Part shown: positions 1-10,031 of the stretch, piece after piece
Position numbering within the stretch: position 1 is the first letter of the stretch
Layout: every line of letters starts with the position of its first letter
Assembly (NCBI GenBank): GCA_030530525.1
Contig: JAUMUT010000001.1
Span: 4,412-68,411, forward strand
Reading direction: 5' to 3'
DNA length: 64,000 nt
DNA from: Capnocytophaga sp.
GTDB lineage: Bacteria; Bacteroidota; Bacteroidia; Flavobacteriales; Flavobacteriaceae
The notes under the pieces: generated by a model
Database searches by the model: none
Told to the model about the DNA's origin: nothing
What the model saw: only the letters and a program-made list of their open reading frames with translations
Program-made: the position numbers and the translations under genes

Positions 1-7
1 CGGCTTA

Positions 8-38
8 CAAAGATACTGAAAATAAATGAATTACGCAA
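8..38 (-). promoter_or_regulatory. Promoter reading leftward out of the window
   Basis: On the minus strand TATCTTTG (8-15) matches the Bacteroidetes -7 element TAnnTTTG, and a TTG (36-38) lies 20 bases upstream as a -33 element. It would transcribe a gene beyond the left edge. It lies downstream of dnaE, so that gene may have its own promoter. Confidence 0.55.
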
Positions 39-255
39 GGAAAAATCAAAAAAAGACAACCCCACATAGCTATTTTCTTCTTCTTTTTGCAAAGAGAAAT
101 TTTTACTAAATATACTTGGTGAGGCTGTCATTTTATTTTTGCATTATGTTAAAACTCGGCGCAAATTTAGGTAATATTTATAATAAATAAAAATATTAAA
201 TGTTAAATTTTTTACCTTCTTTAAAATAATTGCTTTTAACAAAATTTCTTATTTT

Positions 256-3200
256 TTATAGAATTTTATAATCAATTCCTGCTTCGGTGAGTTTTTCCAA
301 TACCGAGTCGTCTTCGCGGTCTATTCGTATTTTATATTTTCGGGAATTCATTTGTACTTCGGTTATTTTATTTTCTTTTTTAGAGAATAAAATAAATTCT
401 ACGTCTTTTGTGGCGTTGGGTTCGTTAAATATTTCCTGAAAAAATACTTTTTTTGCTTCATCAATGGTAGAAACATCTAAATTAATGCGTATTTTTTTAA
501 TATTTTGCTCTAAAACTTCGGAAAGTGGAGTTACACTAACGAAATTTATACGCGGTTTGCCTACTTGTTGTGTAGTTCGGTTGATAAAGCCTGGCATAAT
601 TTGCATTTTCAGATATACAAAATTATTTTGAGAGAAATTAGTTCTTAATTTTCTATAATCTTCTCCGTAAAGATTGAACTGAAATTCGCCTTGATAGTCT
701 TCTATTGCAAATTTGCCCCAGCCGTCTCCTTTGTTAGAAATCAAATGCTCTACTTTGGTGATAATTCCTGCAATTCGTACTTCTTTATTTACCCATTCTT
801 CTAAATTTTGCAACTTATCGGAAGTAGTGTTACAGAAAAGCTGAAAAACGTTTTTAAAATCATCTAACGGATGCGAAGAGATGTAAAGCCCCACTACTTC
901 TTGCTCACGTTTTAGCCTTTCCAAAACGCTCCATTCTTGGCATTTGGGAGCGGGTGGCGCAGGTATGGCTATTTCTTCGGCATCGCCAAAAAGGCTCAAT
1001 TGTATAGAGTTGGCACTTTCTTGGGCGCGGGCGGCGTTACGCATTATTTTTTCTAAATACGTGATGCTGTCATTGGCTTCTGTGTAAAAATATTGCGCTC
1101 TGTGAATGTCTTCAAACGAATCAAAAGCACCAGCCAGCACCAAGTTTTCAAACGCTTTTTTATTAGCCGATTTGAGATCAACTCGTTTTGCCATATCAAA
1201 AACGGAAGTGTAAGCCCCTGATTGTCTGTTTTGTACAATAGTTTCTACGGCAGATTTTCCTACGTTTTTTATTGCTCCCATACCAAAACGGATATGCCCT
1301 TGCTCATTAACAGTGAATTTGTATTCGGCTTCATTTACATCTGGGCTAAGTACTTTTATTCCTAATCTTTGGCACTCGGAAAGGAAAAAGCTAATCGTTT
1401 TAATATCATTCATATTATTAGAAAGTACGGCAGCCATATACTCGGCGGGGTAATTGGCTTTCAGGTAAGCCGTTTGGTAACCTACCCAAGCATAACAAGT
1501 AGAATGCGACTTGTTGAAGGCATAACTTGCAAATGCTTCCCAGTCTTTCCATATTTTTTCAAGAATGTCTTCGGGGTGGCCTTTTTCTTTTCCTCCATCA
1601 ATAAATTTGGGCTTCATTTTAGCCAAAACATCTTTTAATTTTTTACCCATTGCCTTACGGAGCATATCGGCTTCCCCTTTGGTAAAACCTGCCAATTTTT
1701 GAGAGAGTAACATTACCTGCTCTTGATAGACGGTAATTCCGTAAGTTTCTTTCAGATATTCTTCCATATCGGCAAGGTCGTAAGTGATGGGCTCTATGCC
1801 GTGTTTTCGTTTAATAAAACTTGGAATGTATTCTATTGGTCCTGGTCGGTAAAGGGCATTCATCGCGATAAGGTCGGCAAAAACGGTAGGTTTTAGGTCA
1901 CGCATATATTTTTGCATTCCGACAGATTCGTACTGGAACGTTCCGACAGTTTCGCCTCTTTGGAATAATTCGTACGTCTTTTTATCTTCCAAAGAAATGG
2001 CATCTATGTCCAAATCTATTCCGTGTCGTTTTTTTATGAGAGAAAGTGCATCTTTGATAATGGTGAGCGTACGCAAGCCAAGGAAGTCCATTTTCAACAA
2101 TCCTGCACTTTCTGCCACAGAGTTATCAAATTGGGTAACCCAAAGCTCGGAATCTTTTGGGAGAGTTACAGGAACGAAATTTGTAATATCATCTGGCGTA
2201 ATGATAACCCCACAGGCGTGGATACCTGTATTTCGGATAGAGCCTTCCAGAATGCGCGCCTGTTGTATCGTTCGTGCCGAGAGGTCATTCCCTTCGGCTA
2301 TTGCCTTGATTTCGTATGCTTTGGAAACATCGTTGCCTAATTTTTCTTTTAGTTTTTCATCATCAAAAGAGAAAATTTTCTGTAAAGATAAATCGGGGAT
2401 AAGTTTGGCTATTCTATCCGATTCGGATAATGGCAAATCCAACACGCGCGCCGTATCTCTAATAGAAGATTTGGCAGCCATTGTACCATAAGTGATAATT
2501 TGTGCTACTTGGTTTGCGCCATATTTGTTAATTACATATTCCAATACTTTTGCCCGTCCTTCATCTTCAAAATCAATATCAATATCGGGCATACTCACAC
2601 GGTCAGGATTGAGGAAACGCTCAAAAAGGAGGTCGTACTCAATGGGGTCCATATTGGTAATTCCTAAACAATACGCCACTGCCGAGCCTGCTGCCGAACC
2701 ACGCCCAGGTCCTACGGAAACCCCCATATTTCGGGCTGCGGTAATGAAGTCTTCCACAATAAGGAAATACCCAGGATAGCCCGTTTTTTCTATGATAGAT
2801 AATTCAAAATCAAGACGTTCGCGTATGGTTTCATTTATTTCTTTATATTTTTTCTCTGCGCCTTTGTAGGTTAAATGCCGTAAATAGTTGTTTTCGCCTT
2901 TTTTCCCTGTTGGGTCGTCTTCTACTAAAAATTCTTTTGGAATATCAAATTTGGGCAATAAAACGGGCTGTGCTAACTCATAAGGTTCTACCTTGTCTAT
3001 AATTTCTTTTATAGAAAAAATAGCCTCAGGAATGTCTTTAAAAAGCTCTTTCATTTGGTTTGCCGACTTGAAGTAATATTCTTCATTCGGAAGCCCGTAA
3101 CGATAACCTCGCCCTGAACCTATCGGAGTGGCTTGCTTTTCGCCATCTTTAAGACATAATAAAATATCTTGTGCATTGGCATCTTTTTGGTGAATATAAA

Positions 3201-4638
3201 ATGTATTATTTGCAGCTACTACATTGATATTGTGCTTTTTAGCTAATTCTATCATAACCGAATTGGCTCTGTTTTCATTTTCTTGGTCGTGGCGCATTAG
3301 CTCTATATAAAAATCTTCTCCAAACATTTCTTTCCACCAAATGAGAGCTTCTTCGGCTTGTCGTTCGCCTACATTCAATATTTTGGAAGGAATTTCGCCA
3401 TTCAAATTCCCTGAAAGAACAATAAGGTCAGATTTGTATTGCTCAATAATTTTTTTATCAATTCGTGGCACATAATAATACCCTTGCGTATAGGCAATAG
3501 AAGCCATTTTCGCTAAATTATGGTATCCTTTTTTATTTTTTGCTAATATAACTATCTGATAACCATTATCTTTTGTTGATTTATTTAAATGATTTTCACA
3601 GACGTAAAACTCGCACCCCAAAATAGGTTTTATCAAAGGAATAGTGGCAGGCTCACCTTTTTCTTCGGCTTCGGCATTTTTAGCTTTGGCAGATTTGTTA
3701 TGCGCCGAAATTTCTTTGATAAAAAGAAACGCCCCCATCATATTTCCTGTATCGGTAAGGGCAAGAGCAGGCATATTATTCTCTATCGTTGCCTTTATCA
3801 AACCAGAAATGGAAGAGGTAGATTGCAATACCGAAAACTGCGAATGATTATGTAAATGAGCAAAAGGAGCATCTGCTAAAAGTTTTTCATTTTCAGCAAG
3901 TTGTACTTCTGATATTTGAGATTGTGTTTTATTTTTTCTCTTATTTATCTTCTCCGATTCTTCTTTTAGGTTAATATGATGAAGACCTAAAAGCGGAATT
4001 TGGGTAGGATTATTTTTTTGAAAATTCGTAATATAATCCTGCGATATTTGTTCCGAAGAAAACCCTTCGCCTCTGCGAATAAGTTCAAAAAAACAGCGTG
4101 CGGTAGCCTCTACATCGGCAGTTGCGTTGTGTGCTTCGGCAAAAGGAACACCGAATAAAAATTGGTGCAATTCTGTCAGGGTAGGCAATTTAAATCGTCC
4201 GCCACGTCCGCCTGGTATTTTACAAAGTTCTGCCGTAATTTCGGTACAAGTATCCAACACAGGGAGCTTGGTCAAGTCATTTTCTATACCATAGCGATAA
4301 AATTCTGCTCCCATTATATTGATATCAAAATCAATATTTTGCCCTACAATATATTGCGCACGACTCATCACGTTTTTAAATTCTTCAAAAACGAAATGAA
4401 TATCCTTACCTTGTTCTTGTGCTAAATCGGTAGAAATTCCGTGAATACGCTCTGCATCATACGGAATAGTATAATTATCTGGGGTTATTAAATAATCTTT
4501 ATGTTCTATTATTTTCCCCCATTCATCGTGGAGTTGCCAAGCGATTTGTACGGCACGAGGCCAGTTTTCGCTGTCCGAAACAGGAGCTTTATAATTTCTC
4601 GGAAGCCCAGTGGTTTCCGTGTCAAATACTAAATACAT
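256..4638 (-). CDS. dnaE: DNA polymerase III alpha subunit fused to an N-terminal proofreading exonuclease
   Basis: Replicative DNA polymerase of 1460 residues. Residues 1 to about 190 form a DnaQ-like DEDDh 3'-5' exonuclease: FDTETTG with D6 and E8, D105 in GQNIDFD, and H170 with D175. A PHP domain begins with HLHNHS at 261-266. The C-family polymerase core has GPGRGSAAGS (643-652) and the acidic motif PDIDIDF (684-690). The C-terminal part (about 1290-1370) looks like an OB fold. Family knowledge: many Flavobacteriia have this fusion, combining the jobs of the alpha and epsilon subunits in one chain. Length fits the fused form; an unfused DnaE is roughly 1160 residues. A -7 element lies 22 bases before the ATG, so the gene is probably a single transcription unit. 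Confidence 0.96.
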   Translation of the reverse strand: MYLVFDTETTGLPRNYKAPVSDSENWPRAVQIAWQLHDEWGKIIEHKDYLITPDNYTIPYDAERIHGISTDLAQEQGKDIHFVFEEFKNVMSRAQYIVGQNIDFDINIMGAEFYRYGIENDLTKLPVLDTCTEITAELCKIPGGRGGRFKLPTLTELHQFLFGVPFAEAHNATADVEATARCFFELIRRGEGFSSEQISQDYITNFQKNNPTQIPLLGLHHINLKEESEKINKRKNKTQSQISEVQLAENEKLLADAPFAHLHNHSQFSVLQSTSSISGLIKATIENNMPALALTDTGNMMGAFLFIKEISAHNKSAKAKNAEAEEKGEPATIPLIKPILGCEFYVCENHLNKSTKDNGYQIVILAKNKKGYHNLAKMASIAYTQGYYYVPRIDKKIIEQYKSDLIVLSGNLNGEIPSKILNVGERQAEEALIWWKEMFGEDFYIELMRHDQENENRANSVMIELAKKHNINVVAANNTFYIHQKDANAQDILLCLKDGEKQATPIGSGRGYRYGLPNEEYYFKSANQMKELFKDIPEAIFSIKEIIDKVEPYELAQPVLLPKFDIPKEFLVEDDPTGKKGENNYLRHLTYKGAEKKYKEINETIRERLDFELSIIEKTGYPGYFLIVEDFITAARNMGVSVGPGRGSAAGSAVAYCLGITNMDPIEYDLLFERFLNPDRVSMPDIDIDFEDEGRAKVLEYVINKYGANQVAQIITYGTMAAKSSIRDTARVLDLPLSESDRIAKLIPDLSLQKIFSFDDEKLKEKLGNDVSKAYEIKAIAEGNDLSARTIQQARILEGSIRNTGIHACGVIITPDDITNFVPVTLPKDSELWVTQFDNSVAESAGLLKMDFLGLRTLTIIKDALSLIKKRHGIDLDIDAISLEDKKTYELFQRGETVGTFQYESVGMQKYMRDLKPTVFADLIAMNALYRPGPIEYIPSFIKRKHGIEPITYDLADMEEYLKETYGITVYQEQVMLLSQKLAGFTKGEADMLRKAMGKKLKDVLAKMKPKFIDGGKEKGHPEDILEKIWKDWEAFASYAFNKSHSTCYAWVGYQTAYLKANYPAEYMAAVLSNNMNDIKTISFFLSECQRLGIKVLSPDVNEAEYKFTVNEQGHIRFGMGAIKNVGKSAVETIVQNRQSGAYTSVFDMAKRVDLKSANKKAFENLVLAGAFDSFEDIHRAQYFYTEANDSITYLEKIMRNAARAQESANSIQLSLFGDAEEIAIPAPPAPKCQEWSVLERLKREQEVVGLYISSHPLDDFKNVFQLFCNTTSDKLQNLEEWVNKEVRIAGIITKVEHLISNKGDGWGKFAIEDYQGEFQFNLYGEDYRKLRTNFSQNNFVYLKMQIMPGFINRTTQQVGKPRINFVSVTPLSEVLEQNIKKIRINLDVSTIDEAKKVFFQEIFNEPNATKDVEFILFSKKENKITEVQMNSRKYKIRIDREDDSVLEKLTEAGIDYKIL

Positions 4639-4659
4639 TATGTTATTAATTTATGAGTG

Positions 4660-4667
4660 CAAAAATA
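4660..4667 (-). promoter_or_regulatory. Probable dnaE -7 promoter element
   Basis: TATTTTTG on the minus strand matches TAnnTTTG and lies 22 bases upstream of the dnaE start. I see no good -33 TTTG at the usual distance. Confidence 0.45.
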
Positions 4668-4785
4668 GAAATTTTATTTATAAAAATAAAGGCTCTTTTT
4701 TCGGTAAAAAGATATATTTTGATTTTAAATTAAATATCAGAATGTTATAAAGAAGAAAGTTATAAACAAATTTTTATAAAAAAGA

Positions 4786-4816
4786 AAAACTATCTCTAAC
4801 CAAAAAAGATAGTTTT
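4786..4816 (-). terminator. Second of two tandem terminators after rplQ
   Basis: Perfect 10-bp inverted repeat AAAACTATCT / AGATAGTTTT with an 11-base loop. On the minus strand it runs into a T-rich stretch. With the hairpin at 4826-4850 it closes the ribosomal protein cluster. Confidence 0.8.
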
Positions 4817-4825
4817 ATAAAAGAA

Positions 4826-4850
4826 AAAGCTACCCAAAAAGGATAGCTTT
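4826..4850 (-). terminator. First of two tandem terminators after rplQ
   Basis: Stem AAAGCTA / TAGCTTT extended by two GC pairs across one mismatch, with an A5 loop, starting 5 bases past the rplQ stop. On the minus strand it is followed by TTCTTTTAT. Confidence 0.7.
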
Positions 4851-4855
4851 GTGTA

Positions 4856-5311
4856 TTATTCTGCTGCTTCGGTAGTGGTAGCTTCTTGCTCTGCTTTTTT
4901 GCTACGACCACGACGAGTAGTTTTCTTTTTAGTAGCTTTTGGCGAATAAGTAGTGTTATAATCTACTAATTCTATCATTGCCATTTCAGCGTTATCACCA
5001 AGACGATTACCCAATTTAATGATACGAGTATAACCACCTGGTCTGTCTCCTACTTTTACAGAAACTTCTTTAAAAAGTTCTGTAACAGCATATTTGTTAC
5101 GCAAATTACTAAATACGACACGACGATTGTGCGTTGTATCTTCTTTAGATTTGGTAATCAATGGCTCAACAAACACTTTAAGAGCTTTCGCTTTTGCCAA
5201 AGTAGTATTAATGCGTTTGTGTTCAATCAAAGAACAAGCCATATTTGCCAACATAGATTTTCTATGAGCGGCTTTTCTTCCTAAATTATTTATTTTGTTT
5301 CCGTGTCTCAT
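4856..5311 (-). CDS. rplQ: 50S ribosomal protein L17
   Basis: Large-subunit protein L17, 151 residues. The N-terminal core begins [20 protein letters not shown], typical of L17 and its 23S rRNA contacts. From about residue 123 there is an extra low-complexity tail rich in Lys, Arg, Thr, Glu and Ala ([17 protein letters not shown]), so the protein is longer than the roughly 120 residues usual elsewhere; such tails are common in Bacteroidetes. It is the last gene of the cluster, 30 bp after rpoA, and is followed at once by two tandem terminators. Confidence 0.97.
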   Translation of the reverse strand: MRHGNKINNLGRKAAHRKSMLANMACSLIEHKRINTTLAKAKALKVFVEPLITKSKEDTTHNRRVVFSNLRNKYAVTELFKEVSVKVGDRPGGYTRIIKLGNRLGDNAEMAMIELVDYNTTYSPKATKKKTTRRGRSKKAEQEATTTEAAE

Positions 5312-5341
5312 TTTCCCTTAAATTAAATGCGTTATAACAGA

Positions 5342-6334
5342 TTAATCTTTATCTAATTTGTACTTTGATAAATCCATTCCGAAAGTAAGTCCTTTACCTT
5401 CAACAAGTTCATCAAGTTCTGTAAGCGATTTCTTACCGAAATTTCGGAATTTCATCAAATCACTCTTGGTAAAAGAAACAAGGTCGCCCAAGGTATCCAC
5501 TTCTGCTGCTTTGAGGCAGTTGAGTGCTCGGACAGAAAGGTCCATATCCACCAATTTTGTTTTTAGGAGCTGACGCATATGCAACGATTCTTCATCATAG
5601 GTTTCTGTTTGTACAACTTCATCTGTTTCAAGAGTTATACGTTCATCAGAGAATAGCATAAAATGATGAATAAGTGTTTTTGCTGCTTCCATAAGCGCAT
5701 CTTTCGGGTGGATAGAGCCGTCCGTTTTTATTTCAAAAACTAATTTCTCATAGTCCGTTTTTTGTTCAACCCGATAGTTTTCAATGCTATATTTAACATT
5801 TTTAATTGGTGTAAAAATGGCATCTGTCGGAATGGTACCAATAGCTACATTTGGCTTTGCGTTTTCTTCTGCCGAGACGTAGCCGCGTCCTTTTTCAATA
5901 GTGATGTCCATTTTGAAATTCACCGTAGGTTCCATATTACAAATCACCAAATCTGGGTTAAGTACTTGGAATCCTGTTATAAACTTCTGAAAATCACCCG
6001 CAGTCAATTGTTTCTTTCCTGACACAGAGATGGAAGCTTTTTCGCTATCTGCATCTTCTGCTTGTCTTTTGAAACGCACTTGCTTCAAGTTCAAAATAAT
6101 TTCCGTAACATCTTCTACAACACCAGAAATAGTTGAGAATTCGTGTTCTACGGAGTCTATCTTAACCGAAGTAATCGCAAAACCTTCCAATGAGGAAAGC
6201 ATCACTCTTCGCAATGCGTTACCAATGGTTAAACCATAACCAGGCTCGAGTGGGCGAAATTCAAATTTGCCTTCGAACTCGGATGATTCAATCATTATAA
6301 CTTTATCTGGTTTTTGAAAATTGAATAATGCCAT
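5342..6334 (-). CDS. rpoA: RNA polymerase alpha subunit
   Basis: RNA polymerase alpha, 330 residues. The N-terminal assembly domain (about 1-230) contains [20 protein letters not shown], the core of the dimer interface and of beta/beta' contact. The C-terminal domain (about 255-325) has [17 protein letters not shown] and [12 protein letters not shown], the helix-hairpin-helix module that binds DNA and activators. It lies between rpsD (21 bp) and rplQ (30 bp), the standard alpha-operon order, which ties polymerase assembly to ribosomal protein supply. Confidence 0.98.
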   Translation of the reverse strand: MALFNFQKPDKVIMIESSEFEGKFEFRPLEPGYGLTIGNALRRVMLSSLEGFAITSVKIDSVEHEFSTISGVVEDVTEIILNLKQVRFKRQAEDADSEKASISVSGKKQLTAGDFQKFITGFQVLNPDLVICNMEPTVNFKMDITIEKGRGYVSAEENAKPNVAIGTIPTDAIFTPIKNVKYSIENYRVEQKTDYEKLVFEIKTDGSIHPKDALMEAAKTLIHHFMLFSDERITLETDEVVQTETYDEESLHMRQLLKTKLVDMDLSVRALNCLKAAEVDTLGDLVSFTKSDLMKFRNFGKKSLTELDELVEGKGLTFGMDLSKYKLDKD

Positions 6335-6355
6335 ATCTGACTGCTGTCTTATTTA

Positions 6356-6961
6356 TTATTTAGAGTACAACTCTACGATTAACTGTTCTTTTATGTTCTC
6401 TGGAATTTGAAGTCTTTGTGGAACGGCAACAAATGTACCTTCCAATTTTTCTGTATTCCAAGTTATCCACTCATATACATTGCTATTTGCTGATAATGAG
6501 TTTTCAATAACGCTAAGAGATTTTGATTTTTGGCGAACTCCTACTACATCACCTGCTTTAAGTGTATAAGAAGGGATATTCACTACCTCTCCATTTACAG
6601 TAATATGTCTGTGAGAAACTAACTGACGTGCAGCACGGCGTGTAGGTGCGATACCCATACGATAAACAACATTATCTAAACGAGCTTCACAAAGTTGAAG
6701 AAGTACTTCACCTGTTACTCCTTTGCTACGACGAGCTTTTTCATACAAATTGCGGAATTGTCTTTCAAGAATTCCGTATGTATATTTTGCTTTTTGTTTT
6801 TCTTGCAACTGAATAGCGTACTCAGAGCGTTTTGCTCTTTTACGGTTAATTCCGTGTTGCCCAGGAGGATAATTCTTTTTAGCAAAAGATTTATCTTCTC
6901 CAAAAATCGCTTCTCCAAATTTACGAGCGATTTTAGTTTGCGGACCTGTATATCTTGCCAT
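6356..6961 (-). CDS. rpsD: 30S ribosomal protein S4
   Basis: Primary 16S rRNA-binding protein S4, 201 residues. The S4 RNA-binding domain is visible as [20 protein letters not shown] and the following [11 protein letters not shown], around residues 92-123. The N terminus ([17 protein letters not shown]) has no zinc cysteines, so this is the zinc-free form. Unusually for this tight cluster, 85 bp separate it from rpsK, and the gap holds a nested hairpin (6983-7034). S4 is a known autogenous repressor of alpha operons, so feedback at that structure is plausible. Confidence 0.98.
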   Translation of the reverse strand: MARYTGPQTKIARKFGEAIFGEDKSFAKKNYPPGQHGINRKRAKRSEYAIQLQEKQKAKYTYGILERQFRNLYEKARRSKGVTGEVLLQLCEARLDNVVYRMGIAPTRRAARQLVSHRHITVNGEVVNIPSYTLKAGDVVGVRQKSKSLSVIENSLSANSNVYEWITWNTEKLEGTFVAVPQRLQIPENIKEQLIVELYSK

Positions 6962-6982
6962 TTTTTTTATTTTAATAAAAAT

Positions 6983-7034
6983 AAGGGAAGAGATTATGAA
7001 TTAAGGCTTTCCTTCGATAATTGCCTCTTCCCTT
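6983..7034 (-). promoter_or_regulatory. Nested hairpin in the rpsK-rpsD gap, candidate S4 control element
   Basis: A 52-base element 21 bases before the rpsD ATG. The outer stem is a perfect 10 bp (AAGGGAAGAG / CTCTTCCCTT); inside it ATTAT pairs with ATAAT, and AAGG pairs with CCTT around a 4-base apical loop. Downstream on the minus strand is ATTTTTATT. It could be a ribosomal-protein leader bound by S4, an attenuator or a processing site. The fold is read by eye only. Confidence 0.6.
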
Positions 7035-7046
7035 GTTACTTATAAA

Positions 7047-7439
7047 TTATACTCTTCTTCTTTTAGGAGGACGACATCCGTTATGAGGAAGTGGAGTTAC
7101 GTCAATAATTTCGGTAACTTCTATACCAGCATTATGAATGCTTCGGATAGCAGATTCTCTACCATTTCCTGGACCTTTCACGAATACTTTTACTTTTTTA
7201 AGTCCTGCATCGAACGCATTTTTAGCAGCGTCTTCGGCAGCTACTTGTGCTGCGTATGGAGTATTCTTTTTAGATCCTCTAAATTTCATTTTACCAGCAG
7301 AAGACCAAGAAATTACATCTCCTTTTTTGTTAGTAAGAGAAATAATAATGTTATTGAATGTAGCTGAAATATGAGCCTCACCCACAGATTCGATAACTAC
7401 TTTACGCTTCTTTGAAGTTTTTGCATTTGATTTTGCCAT
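7047..7439 (-). CDS. rpsK: 30S ribosomal protein S11
   Basis: S11, 130 residues, of the small-subunit platform near the mRNA exit. Family stretches include [39 protein letters not shown] and the basic C terminus [13 protein letters not shown]. It is 11 bp after rpsM and 85 bp before rpsD. Length is normal for the family. Confidence 0.98.
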   Translation of the reverse strand: MAKSNAKTSKKRKVVIESVGEAHISATFNNIIISLTNKKGDVISWSSAGKMKFRGSKKNTPYAAQVAAEDAAKNAFDAGLKKVKVFVKGPGNGRESAIRSIHNAGIEVTEIIDVTPLPHNGCRPPKRRRV

Positions 7440-7450
7440 ATTGCTACTTA

Positions 7451-7825
7451 TTATTTAGTTGCTTTTTTCTTGTTAGCAACAGTTTTTCGTCTACCTTTTC
7501 TTGTTCTTGAGTTGTTTTTTGTTTTTTGTCCTCTCAAAGGCAATCCTGCTCTGTGGCGAATACCTCTGTAGCAACCGATATCCATTAAACGCTTAATGTT
7601 CAATTGGATTTCTGAACGCAACTCTCCTTCAATTTTGTAAGAAGCAACAACCTCACGAATGCTACTGATTTCATCATCATTCCATTCGTTTACTTTTTTG
7701 TCTTCATTTACTTGAGCTCTTTGTAAGATTTCTTTAGCTCTACTTTTTCCGATACCAAAAATATAAGTTAAACCAATAACTCCTCTTTTGTATTTTGGTA
7801 AATCTATACCTGCAATTCTTGCCAT
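7451..7825 (-). CDS. rpsM: 30S ribosomal protein S13
   Basis: S13, 124 residues, at the head of the 30S subunit where it contacts the P-site tRNA and L5. The start [20 protein letters not shown] and the helix-two-turn-helix [17 protein letters not shown] are typical, followed by the basic tail [17 protein letters not shown]. It is 2 bp from rpmJ and 11 bp from rpsK, so translation is probably coupled. Confidence 0.98.
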   Translation of the reverse strand: MARIAGIDLPKYKRGVIGLTYIFGIGKSRAKEILQRAQVNEDKKVNEWNDDEISSIREVVASYKIEGELRSEIQLNIKRLMDIGCYRGIRHRAGLPLRGQKTKNNSRTRKGRRKTVANKKKATK

Positions 7826-7827
7826 AA

Positions 7828-7944
7828 TTATCCTTGTCTTTGTTTGAATCTAGGATTCTTTTTATTAATTACGTACAATACCCCTTTACGTCGCACAATT
7901 TTGCACTCGGGACTTCTTTTTTTAATTGATGCTCTAACTTTCAT
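7828..7944 (-). CDS. rpmJ: 50S ribosomal protein L36
   Basis: A 38-residue ORF beginning [20 protein letters not shown] and ending in the diagnostic NPRFKQRQG. It has a single cysteine where zinc-binding L36 proteins have a Cys3-His set, so this is the zinc-free form. It lies 70 bp after infA and 2 bp before rpsM, the expected place. The ATG is at 7942-7944 and TAA at 7828-7830. Confidence 0.96.
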   Translation of the reverse strand: MKVRASIKKRSPECKIVRRKGVLYVINKKNPRFKQRQG

Positions 7945-8014
7945 TTGTTCTTTTAGTTATATGTTCTCACATATGTCTAATTCTTACTAGACGGATTTAT
8001 TCTGTTACTAAAAT

Positions 8015-8230
8015 TTAATATCTGTATGTAATTCTAGCTTTGGTCAAGTCATACGGAGTCATTTCTAATTTTACACGATCACCAGGAAGGAGCTTAATGT
8101 AGTGCATTCTCATTTTCCCTGATATGTGTGCTATTACTACGTGTCCGTTATCCAATTCTACTCGGAACATTGCATTAGAGAGAGACTCTATAATGGTTCC
8201 ATCTTGTTCTATTGCTGCTTGCTTAGCCAT
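8015..8230 (-). CDS. infA: Translation initiation factor IF-1
   Basis: IF-1, 71 residues, a single S1-type OB fold. [20 protein letters not shown], then [20 protein letters not shown] and the [19 protein letters not shown] segment, cover the whole family fold. It binds the 30S A site during initiation. It starts 1 bp after the secY stop. In many bacteria adk and/or map lie between secY and infA; neither is present here. Confidence 0.97.
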   Translation of the reverse strand: MAKQAAIEQDGTIIESLSNAMFRVELDNGHVVIAHISGKMRMHYIKLLPGDRVKLEMTPYDLTKARITYRY

Positions 8231-8231
8231 A

Positions 8232-9551
8232 TTACCTTCTGTTTTTACCTGTTTTCATTAGCCCATCATAGTGACGATTTAATAAGTAAGAGTTTACTTG
8301 TTGCATTGTATCAATAGCAACCCCTACCAAGATAAGTAAGGAAGTTCCTCCGTAAAATAACGCCCATTGGTGGTCAATATCCAAAACTTTATTTGCAACT
8401 GCTGGTAAAACAGCGATAGTTACTAAGAATAAAGACCCTGGCAATGTAATTAAAGACATTATTTTATCCAAATACTCTCCTGTTTCTTGTCCTGGTTTTA
8501 CTCCTGGAATAAAGCCTCCGCTACGTTTTAAATCGTCTGCCATTTTATTACTTGGAACAGTAATAGCTGTGTAAAAGTAAGTAAAAATGATAATAAGCAA
8601 AGCAAATACAAAATTATACCAAAAACCAAAAACATCACTAAAATTATTTTTAATTTGTACAGCAGCTTCTGATTTGAATAAACCTGCTAATGCTGATGGT
8701 ACAAACATTATTGCTTGTGCAAAAATGATTGGCATAACTCCTGAAGCGTTGAGTTTCAAAGGAATATATTGTCTTGCTCCAAAAATATTTCTTTCTTCTC
8801 TTCCTCCTGTTGTTCTTCTTGCATATTGTACAGGTACTTGTCTAACTGCAAGAGTTAAATAAATACAAGCCAAAATAATAAGCAACCACAAAAGTACTTC
8901 TACAATGATAAACATAGCCGATTGTCTAGCTACCTCGCCTATAAAAGCGTGTGGCATACGGGCTACAATACCAACCATAATGAGTAATGAAATACCATTG
9001 CCTATTCCTTTATCTGTAATTTTTTCTCCAAGCCACATTGCAAAAACGGTTCCTGTTACTAAAATAATTACAGATGGAATAATGAAGTCAAGACCTTTTC
9101 CTAAAAGAAATGCACTCTCAGGAACGCCCAATGCACTTATGGAGTAAAGATAAGCTGGTGCTTGTACAATACAAATTGCAATGGTCAGCCATCGAGTAAT
9201 TTGGTTTATTCTTCTTCTGCCACTTTCTCCCTCTTGTTGTAATTTTTGTAGATAAGGAATTGCTATTCCCATAAGTTGTACCACAATAGAAGCTGAAATA
9301 TATGGCATAATCCCTAAAGCAAAAACAGAAGCCTTAGCAAATGCCCCCCCTGTAAAAGCATTAAGGATATCCAATAAACCTCCTTCAGAAGTTCTTTGAG
9401 TCAATTTACTTAATTGTTCCGCATCTATTCCAGGTAGAATAACGTGCGCTCCAAAACGATATACCAAAAGAATGGATAACGTTAAGATAATCCTATTACG
9501 CAATTCTTCTATCTTCCAAACATTAGTTAAGGTCTCGATAAATTTCTTCAT
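8232..9551 (-). CDS. secY: Protein translocase subunit SecY
   Basis: Channel-forming subunit of the Sec translocon in the inner membrane, 439 residues. About ten hydrophobic segments are visible, with family landmarks [17 protein letters not shown] near the N terminus, [17 protein letters not shown] (plug and second helix region), [19 protein letters not shown] and [14 protein letters not shown] in a cytosolic loop. It works with SecE (60276-60458) and exports the many signal-peptide proteins in this window. It lies 9 bp after rplO and 1 bp before infA. Confidence 0.98.
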   Translation of the reverse strand: MKKFIETLTNVWKIEELRNRIILTLSILLVYRFGAHVILPGIDAEQLSKLTQRTSEGGLLDILNAFTGGAFAKASVFALGIMPYISASIVVQLMGIAIPYLQKLQQEGESGRRRINQITRWLTIAICIVQAPAYLYSISALGVPESAFLLGKGLDFIIPSVIILVTGTVFAMWLGEKITDKGIGNGISLLIMVGIVARMPHAFIGEVARQSAMFIIVEVLLWLLIILACIYLTLAVRQVPVQYARRTTGGREERNIFGARQYIPLKLNASGVMPIIFAQAIMFVPSALAGLFKSEAAVQIKNNFSDVFGFWYNFVFALLIIIFTYFYTAITVPSNKMADDLKRSGGFIPGVKPGQETGEYLDKIMSLITLPGSLFLVTIAVLPAVANKVLDIDHQWALFYGGTSLLILVGVAIDTMQQVNSYLLNRHYDGLMKTGKNRR

Positions 9552-9560
9552 AACACAATA

Positions 9561-10013
9561 TTATAGAGTTACAGCTTCGCCTCCTGCCTTTTCGACAGCT
9601 TCTTTTGCACTTGCCGTGAACTTATGAACAGATATTTTTAATTTAGATTTCAATTCTCCTCCTCCAAGTATTTTTACTAAATCTGTTTTTTTAGCTAAAC
9701 GATTTTCTACTAAAATATCCAAATTTACAGTATCTGTTATAAGCCCTTTATCTACAAGCTCTTGTAGGCGACCTATATTAATACCAACATACTCTTTGCG
9801 GTTAAAGTTTTTGAAACCGAATTTTGGTACGCGTCTTTGAAGTGGCATTTGCCCTCCTTCAAAGCCTATTTTGGTAGAAAATCCTGAACGAGATTTTGCT
9901 CCTTTGTGTCCTTTTGTAGAAGTACCACCTTTACCAGAACCTTGTCCTCTACCTACGCGCTTCCCTTCTCTATGTACTGAACCTTGTGCAGGTTTCAAAT
10001 TACTTAAATTCAT
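9561..10013 (-). CDS. rplO: 50S ribosomal protein L15
   Basis: L15, 150 residues. The Gly- and Arg-rich N-terminal arm (KRVGRGQGSGKGGTSTKGHK, then SRSGFSTKIGFEGGQMPLQR) is diagnostic; it threads into 23S rRNA during late 50S assembly. It sits between rpmD (18 bp) and secY (9 bp), the conserved spc order. Confidence 0.97.
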   Translation of the reverse strand: MNLSNLKPAQGSVHREGKRVGRGQGSGKGGTSTKGHKGAKSRSGFSTKIGFEGGQMPLQRRVPKFGFKNFNRKEYVGINIGRLQELVDKGLITDTVNLDILVENRLAKKTDLVKILGGGELKSKLKISVHKFTASAKEAVEKAGGEAVTL

Positions 10014-10031
10014 AACTTATTATTCTGCTTT

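Noticed and set aside
1-131. Open frame on the minus strand from an ATG at 131 to the window edge (43 codons)
   Set aside because: It spans a strong promoter (8-38) that reads leftward, its residue composition is not protein-like, and it has no recognisable homology. I treat the stretch as a leader region of an upstream gene.
1997-2491. Plus-strand open frame of 164 codons within dnaE
   Set aside because: It is antisense to a strongly conserved polymerase domain, has a biased Ser/Arg composition and no promoter. Many similar frames lie opposite rpoB, rpoC and the ribosomal genes and were left out.
7959-7992. Two small hairpins in the rpmJ-infA gap (ATATGT/ACATAT and GTCTA/TAGAC)
   Set aside because: Stems of five or six mostly A-T pairs are expected by chance; not enough to propose a regulatory element.
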